NCBI RefSeq assembly: GCF_900582625.1
Contig: NZ_UTIQ01000001.1
Coordinates: 434,001-498,000 of the forward strand
Source: Pseudomonas viridiflava
Lineage (GTDB): Bacteria > Pseudomonadota > Gammaproteobacteria > Pseudomonadales > Pseudomonadaceae
Direction: 5' to 3'
DNA length: 64,000 bases
Shown here: positions 60,342 to 64,000 of the stretch, in pieces
How positions within the stretch are numbered: position 1 is the stretch's first letter
Layout of the letters: every line of letters starts with the position of its first letter
Notes under the pieces: model-generated
Told to the model about the DNA's origin: nothing
The model's database searches: none
The model's input: only the letters and a program-made list of their open reading frames with translations
Made by a program: the position numbers and the translations under genes

Positions 60342-61751
60342 ATGACACTGGACGCCCTACGCCTAGAGGTGCCGGACATCCTCGACGAAACGGCCGCGCC
60401 GCTGGCCGATCTCAATGAGCGCTTGGCCGAAGCCCGCCTGCAATCCCATGAAGGCGCGCTGCATCTGGTGTTGGGTTTGTTGTTTCGCCTCAATCGCAGC
60501 GCCATGACCTTACTCGAAAGGCAACGCGCGCTGCAAAGTCTGAGCGATGAGTACCGCCACTACGCCGAGCACTACCGTCACGGCAACACGCCGCCGATGT
60601 TGTTTGTGCGTTTCTGTGGGGAAATGGCCATCGGCTTCAAGCGCCTGCTGCTGCAGATTCTGCAAGGCCGGCAACCTTCGCGCCCGCACTTGGCCTGGTG
60701 CCTGTATATGGCCCAGCACTTCCTGGCGCAGAACCTGTTGCGCCATTACCAGCTGTACCAAGAGCCACCGGCCAGCCTGTGGCGCGACAGCCATTTGCTG
60801 TACTGGATTGGCGAGCACCAGGAGTGTCTCGACGAGCCCGTGGCCGCCGCGTTTCATCCGCTGCCCGCGAACACCTTGCGTGGCCTGTACCAGCAAATGC
60901 TGCTGCTGTCCTTGAGCAATCCATTCCATTTGGCTGAAGGCGAAAGCCCGCAATTGTTCAGCGCATTGGCGCCGCTGGCGAGTCTGGCGCGCTTGCTGCC
61001 GTGGGATGACGAAGACGACACCGAAGGGCCAATCGTTGACCTGACCGAATCGCAACCCAGCCTGCCCTTTGAGCAACACGCCGACAGCGATCCAGCGTAC
61101 TTGCGCCGCTTCGAACTGGGCGCCTTGCTGGTGGCGCTGCACGAACCGGCACCGCTGCAAACCAAGGTGGAAGGCGAACTGCTGCAACGGGTGCGGCATC
61201 ACTGGCTAGGTCGCCAACCGCGTCGCCATGAGCGCTCCGATCAGGTTGGCGATTGCAGTTTGGTGGTCGGCTTGCCGGCCATTCATGCGCAACTGCTTGA
61301 GCACCGACCGGGCCATTGCGCCGCGCAAATGCTCGACACCAGCTCCGGCGGCGCGCGCCTGTTGTGCAACGCCGACCAAGGCCGTTTGCTGCCCGTCGGC
61401 CAGTTGGTACTGCTGCTGACCAACAGCGGCACACCCACCCTCGCCCTGTTGCGCTGGCGGCACCAGAACGCCGACGGCCTGTATTTGGGCCTGCGCTATT
61501 TAAAAGGCCTGCCGCGCCCGGTGTGGCTGCGACGTAGCCCCAGCACGCAGACTCACCCAGGCGTATTGCAAAGCACGCCGGTTGTCGGGGGCGGCTGGAA
61601 CCACGGCCTGTGGCTGCCCAATGGCCAGTTCAGCGCTGGCGAAAACCTCTGGCTGCAATTGGTCAGCGTGCACAACCAGGCCGCCCTGCCCCTACCCCCC
61701 GCGAACCTCGAAACAGCCTCGGTCAGCCGTCACCCATTGAAGCTGGCCTAA
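60342..61751 (+). CDS. Hypothetical protein with C-terminal PilZ-like motifs
   Basis: A 469-residue soluble protein. The first 210 residues are helical (LADLNERLAEARLQSHEGALHL in parts; RLLLQILQGRQPSRPHLAW), and a short acidic linker (DDEDDTEGPIVDLTE) follows. The C-terminal part holds R294-x3-R298 (RRHER) and D332-x-S-x-x-G337 (DTSSGG), the two motifs of PilZ cyclic-di-GMP receptors in the right order and spacing. The assignment is suggestive only. It resembles PA0952 of P. aeruginosa, of unknown function. The start MTLDALRLEVP follows CAGGGGTGGT. Confidence 0.7.
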   Translation: MTLDALRLEVPDILDETAAPLADLNERLAEARLQSHEGALHLVLGLLFRLNRSAMTLLERQRALQSLSDEYRHYAEHYRHGNTPPMLFVRFCGEMAIGFKRLLLQILQGRQPSRPHLAWCLYMAQHFLAQNLLRHYQLYQEPPASLWRDSHLLYWIGEHQECLDEPVAAAFHPLPANTLRGLYQQMLLLSLSNPFHLAEGESPQLFSALAPLASLARLLPWDDEDDTEGPIVDLTESQPSLPFEQHADSDPAYLRRFELGALLVALHEPAPLQTKVEGELLQRVRHHWLGRQPRRHERSDQVGDCSLVVGLPAIHAQLLEHRPGHCAAQMLDTSSGGARLLCNADQGRLLPVGQLVLLLTNSGTPTLALLRWRHQNADGLYLGLRYLKGLPRPVWLRRSPSTQTHPGVLQSTPVVGGGWNHGLWLPNGQFSAGENLWLQLVSVHNQAALPLPPANLETASVSRHPLKLA

Positions 61752-61876
61752 TAGTCAAAACTGCGAGACCGATCACGCCGACCGGCGGCCAAGCGCACAG
61801 TTTGCTTGTACCGCCGTGCCTATAATTTCGGCCGTCTGTCCCTACACCCCATTCTAAAATCAGCCCGGAAGCCTCC

Positions 61877-62269
61877 ATGTCTCAAGCCCACGACAAGCTG
61901 ATCGGCCCCGTGCCGTCGCGCATCACCGACGCCGCCCGCCTGCTCGTTACCGAATACGACGGTCGCGTAGCCGACTTCAACGTGGCCGCCTGGCTGCAAC
62001 TGCCTGGCCTGGCCAATCTGCCGGTGTCGCTGGTAATCAGCTACCGCGACGCCGGTGCCCGCCGCGAAGTGCTGGTGGACCACGGCAAGGTGAACGGTCA
62101 GGGCAAAATTCTGCTGTCCGGCATCGGTCGTGTGCCGGTAAAGCAGAAGATTGAAGACATGCAGGTGTGCTTGCGCTCGGCCATTGCGCCTACCAGCCTG
62201 GTGGTCGAGGAATTGTTTGTTCAAGCCGTGGAACCCGCCGTCGCCCAGAGCCAACAAGCGCTGGCTTGA
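61877..62269 (+). CDS. Conserved hypothetical protein
   Basis: A 130-residue soluble protein, mostly beta (VADFNVAAWLQLPGLANLPVS; VSLVISYRDAGARREVLVDHG; GQGKILLSGIGRVPVKQKI), with a C-terminal helix (AVEPAVAQSQQALA). I do not recognise a named family. It is well translated: ATG after GAAGCCTCC and regular Pseudomonas codon use. It stands alone between the PilZ-like gene (125 bases upstream) and a strong 20-bp terminator. Function unknown. Confidence 0.78.
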   Translation: MSQAHDKLIGPVPSRITDAARLLVTEYDGRVADFNVAAWLQLPGLANLPVSLVISYRDAGARREVLVDHGKVNGQGKILLSGIGRVPVKQKIEDMQVCLRSAIAPTSLVVEELFVQAVEPAVAQSQQALA

Positions 62270-62291
62270 ACTGAGCGAACCGTTTCCCGGT

Positions 62292-62333
62292 AAACAAAAA
62301 ACCCCGCAGCCTTGGCTGCGGGGTTTTTTGTTT
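62292..62333. terminator. Very long perfect terminator hairpin
   Basis: AAACAAAAAACCCCGCAGCC pairs with its full complement around a TT loop, giving a 20-bp stem with A- and T-runs. It can end both strands. Confidence 0.93.
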
Positions 62334-62385
62334 GTACCGAGGGAAGCGTTCCAGGCCCGGCCCGCCCCCCACAGCATCCACCCTC

Positions 62386-62410
62386 TGTAGGAGCGGCTTT
62401 AGCCGCGATG
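62386..62410. repeat. Single REP half-element
   Basis: TGTAGGAGCGGCTTTAGCCG plus CGATG, the same family as the copy at 36493. Confidence 0.65.
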
Positions 62411-62422
62411 CACTTGATCCGA

Positions 62423-62638
62423 TTAACGAGGCGTACAGTTGCCAGTCGCGCGCTCGGGCAAGTAATCGACGTCAGCGTCTTGCTCAACCGGCGCGCGCAC
62501 TGCCAGCGACTCTGGCCAGCGCGCAAAGTTAAGGCCCGTAATACGATTGAGCCCTTCCAGCGCGTGTTCGGGATGGCTGTGGTGCAGGGCAATCACGGTG
62601 CCGTGCTTTTTCGCGGTGTGGCTGTTGGGCTTACTCAT
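62423..62638 (-). CDS. Small hypothetical protein
   Basis: A 71-residue protein beginning MSKPNSHTAKKHGTVIALHH, with LEGLNRITGLNFARWPESLAV and a tail ending in YLPERATGNCTPR. It has a good ribosome-binding stretch (AAGGAATC) upstream of the chosen ATG and no signal peptide. I do not recognise it. It looks like a real small soluble protein. The frame extends 27 codons upstream but that part is not needed. Confidence 0.55.
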   Translation of the reverse strand: MSKPNSHTAKKHGTVIALHHSHPEHALEGLNRITGLNFARWPESLAVRAPVEQDADVDYLPERATGNCTPR

Positions 62639-62803
62639 AGCACCCGATTCCTTGGCTAGTCCGTGCCAGGCTGGCAGTTTGATAGCTATCTGCAGGTAAG
62701 AGAGCCAAAAGCGTGCCAACTGTAATCTCTGCTATTTCTCAGCGTCCCGACGGCCTGGAGCGCGCCGCGCAGCGCGGGGCTACGCGCAAACTGACACTTT
62801 TTG

Positions 62804-64000
62804 TCAGTCCGCCCCGCCCTCTTGCTCGTCCGCCGCTTGCAGCCACTGCAACAAGCTAGCGCCGAACAGTTCGGCTTGCTCGTCATGCAAGGCCTTCAAT
62901 CCAGCACGCAAGCCGGGATACCACGCTTCATCCATTTGCGCCGGCAGTTGTTCCAAACGCGGCAGCGGCCAGGGGCAATGCAACAACAGCTGATGCAACG
63001 TGTACTGGCCGAGGTCGCGGCACAGCACCCAGCCGCCACCACTGGCGCGACAGATCAGCAACTCACCCTCAAGAAACTCGACGATCTCGTCCCACTCATC
63101 CTCAGGCAGCCGCCAACCCTGACCGTGAACATCGTTAAGGCGCAGCACTTCGCCGCGTACCTGGGCATCGTGGAACATGCGCAGCAGCCCCAGCGTCACC
63201 AACAAACGCGGCAAGGCGCGACGGCGCCAGTGCCGGGACGAACCTAGGTTGCACGCCAGCTCTGCGCCAAACAGCACGATCAACCACGACAGATACAGCC
63301 ACAGCAGAAACAGCGGCACCGTGGCGAACGCGCCGTAAATAAGCTGGAAACCGGGGAACAGGCGCACATACAACCCGAACAGAGCCTTGGCCACTTCAAA
63401 CAACACCGCTGCAAACACGCCACCGAGCAACGCGTTTTTCAACGGCACACGGGTGTTGGGAACCGAGGCGTAAATCAGCGTGAAGGCCGCCATGCTCGAC
63501 ATCAGCGGGGTAAGACGCAGCAAAGCCTGCGCGCCGATAACCGCGTCCGGCCCGGAAATCAGCGACAGTGAGGTGATGTAGGTGCTCACCACAAACCCCA
63601 CGCCGAGCAGCAGCGGGCCGAGGCTGAGAATCGCCCAATACAGCAGAAAGCTGGAAATGCCCCGACGCGGCTGACGCACACGCCAGATATTGTTCAGCGC
63701 CTTTTCCACCGTGACCAACATCGCGAACGCCGTGACCGCGAGAAACACCACACCAATCCACGTTAGCTGCCGCGCCTGGGTGGTGAAGTTGTTCAAATAC
63801 TCCTGCACCATTTCGCCGGAGGCGGGCAGAAAGTTATGGAAGATAAAGTGCTGAATCTGCTCGCCCACGCCGGAAAAAGCCGGCACAGCGGAGAGCATGG
63901 CGAATGTCACGGTCATCATCGGCACCACCGCAAACAGCGTGGTGTAGGTCAGCGCCGCCGCGCTGTTGGGCCCGTGATCAGCCAAAAAGCGATGCAAGAG
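62804..64000 (-). CDS. YihY/UPF0761 family membrane protein (5' end outside window)
   Basis: 398 codons are seen; the start lies beyond the right edge (the first visible codons read [20 protein letters not shown]). The protein has about six membrane helices (about 10-245; [40 protein letters not shown]). A cytoplasmic C-terminal extension (about 255-398) includes a winged-helix-like part ([20 protein letters not shown]). The family was once called RNase BN, an assignment since withdrawn for the membrane protein. Function unknown. The extension ends [11 protein letters not shown]. Confidence 0.9.
   Translation of the reverse strand, partial: LLHRFLADHGPNSAAALTYTTLFAVVPMMTVTFAMLSAVPAFSGVGEQIQHFIFHNFLPASGEMVQEYLNNFTTQARQLTWIGVVFLAVTAFAMLVTVEKALNNIWRVRQPRRGISSFLLYWAILSLGPLLLGVGFVVSTYITSLSLISGPDAVIGAQALLRLTPLMSSMAAFTLIYASVPNTRVPLKNALLGGVFAAVLFEVAKALFGLYVRLFPGFQLIYGAFATVPLFLLWLYLSWLIVLFGAELACNLGSSRHWRRRALPRLLVTLGLLRMFHDAQVRGEVLRLNDVHGQGWRLPEDEWDEIVEFLEGELLICRASGGGWVLCRDLGQYTLHQLLLHCPWPLPRLEQLPAQMDEAWYPGLRAGLKALHDEQAELFGASLLQWLQAADEQEGGAD

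Noticed and set aside
1..64000. Search for prophage, insertion sequences, integrons and CRISPR arrays
   Set aside because: No transposase, integrase, phage structural gene or regularly spaced repeat was found. tRNA genes show no adjacent integrase or attachment-site duplication.

Overview
The window is ordinary chromosomal DNA from a Pseudomonas-type gammaproteobacterium (GC-rich, no plasmid, phage, transposon or CRISPR signature seen). The genus call rests on an OprL-type Pal, the ybgC-tolQRAB-pal-cpoB block joined to ruvCAB, an OprD-family porin near proS, a pncA-pncB-nadE operon divergent from nrtR, and Pseudomonas-style REP repeats built on the core TGTAGGAGC. The sequence does not allow a species call. 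Comparisons with P. aeruginosa gene order are from memory.

Region 1 (1-17.2 kb): end of a CBS-GGDEF signalling protein; a small operon of an XRE regulator with an antitoxin-like N-terminus, an unknown protein and a Sel1 protein; YkvA; an FKBP lipoprotein; tRNA-Val and tRNA-Asp; rdgC; a bile-acid/Na+ symporter-family protein; gdx/sugE behind a two-hairpin guanidine-II riboswitch; a fused lysophospholipid transporter/acyltransferase; azlCD; a GNAT; a large transporter-linked hybrid histidine kinase; an alpha/beta hydrolase; rmuC; and a second Sel1 protein.

Region 2 (17.2-29 kb): cystine and D-cysteine handling (dcyD, tcyJ, tcyL, tcyN), a CspA-type protein, small unknown proteins including a tandem pair of Cys-rich lipoproteins, a flavin monooxygenase-like enzyme, and the NAD salvage operon pncA-pncB-nadE. 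That operon faces its repressor gene nrtR across two similar palindromes.

Region 3 (29-50 kb): tRNA-Ser, a purC of the long, beta-proteobacterial/yeast-like type, bamC-dapA, gcvR-bcp, perM, a TusA-like protein, bepA, nadA, tRNA-Lys, queC-queE, the Tol-Pal envelope machine, ruvCAB, yebC, aspS and an FmdB zinc ribbon.

Region 4 (50-64 kb): Dps-like protein, diguanylate cyclase, a membrane protein fused to a cold-shock domain, slyX, a HIT protein, a porin with a long repeat-bearing leader, a PaaI-type thioesterase, proS, a lipoprotein, a lytic transglycosylase, acylphosphatase, a thioredoxin-like lipoprotein, a PilZ-like protein and the start of a YihY-family membrane protein.

Most of the window is conserved core genome. 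The items most worth a second look are the guanidine-II riboswitch, the NrtR operator pair, the atypical purC, a DnaA-box-like element present twice, the repeat array in front of the porin gene and several small unknown gene clusters.
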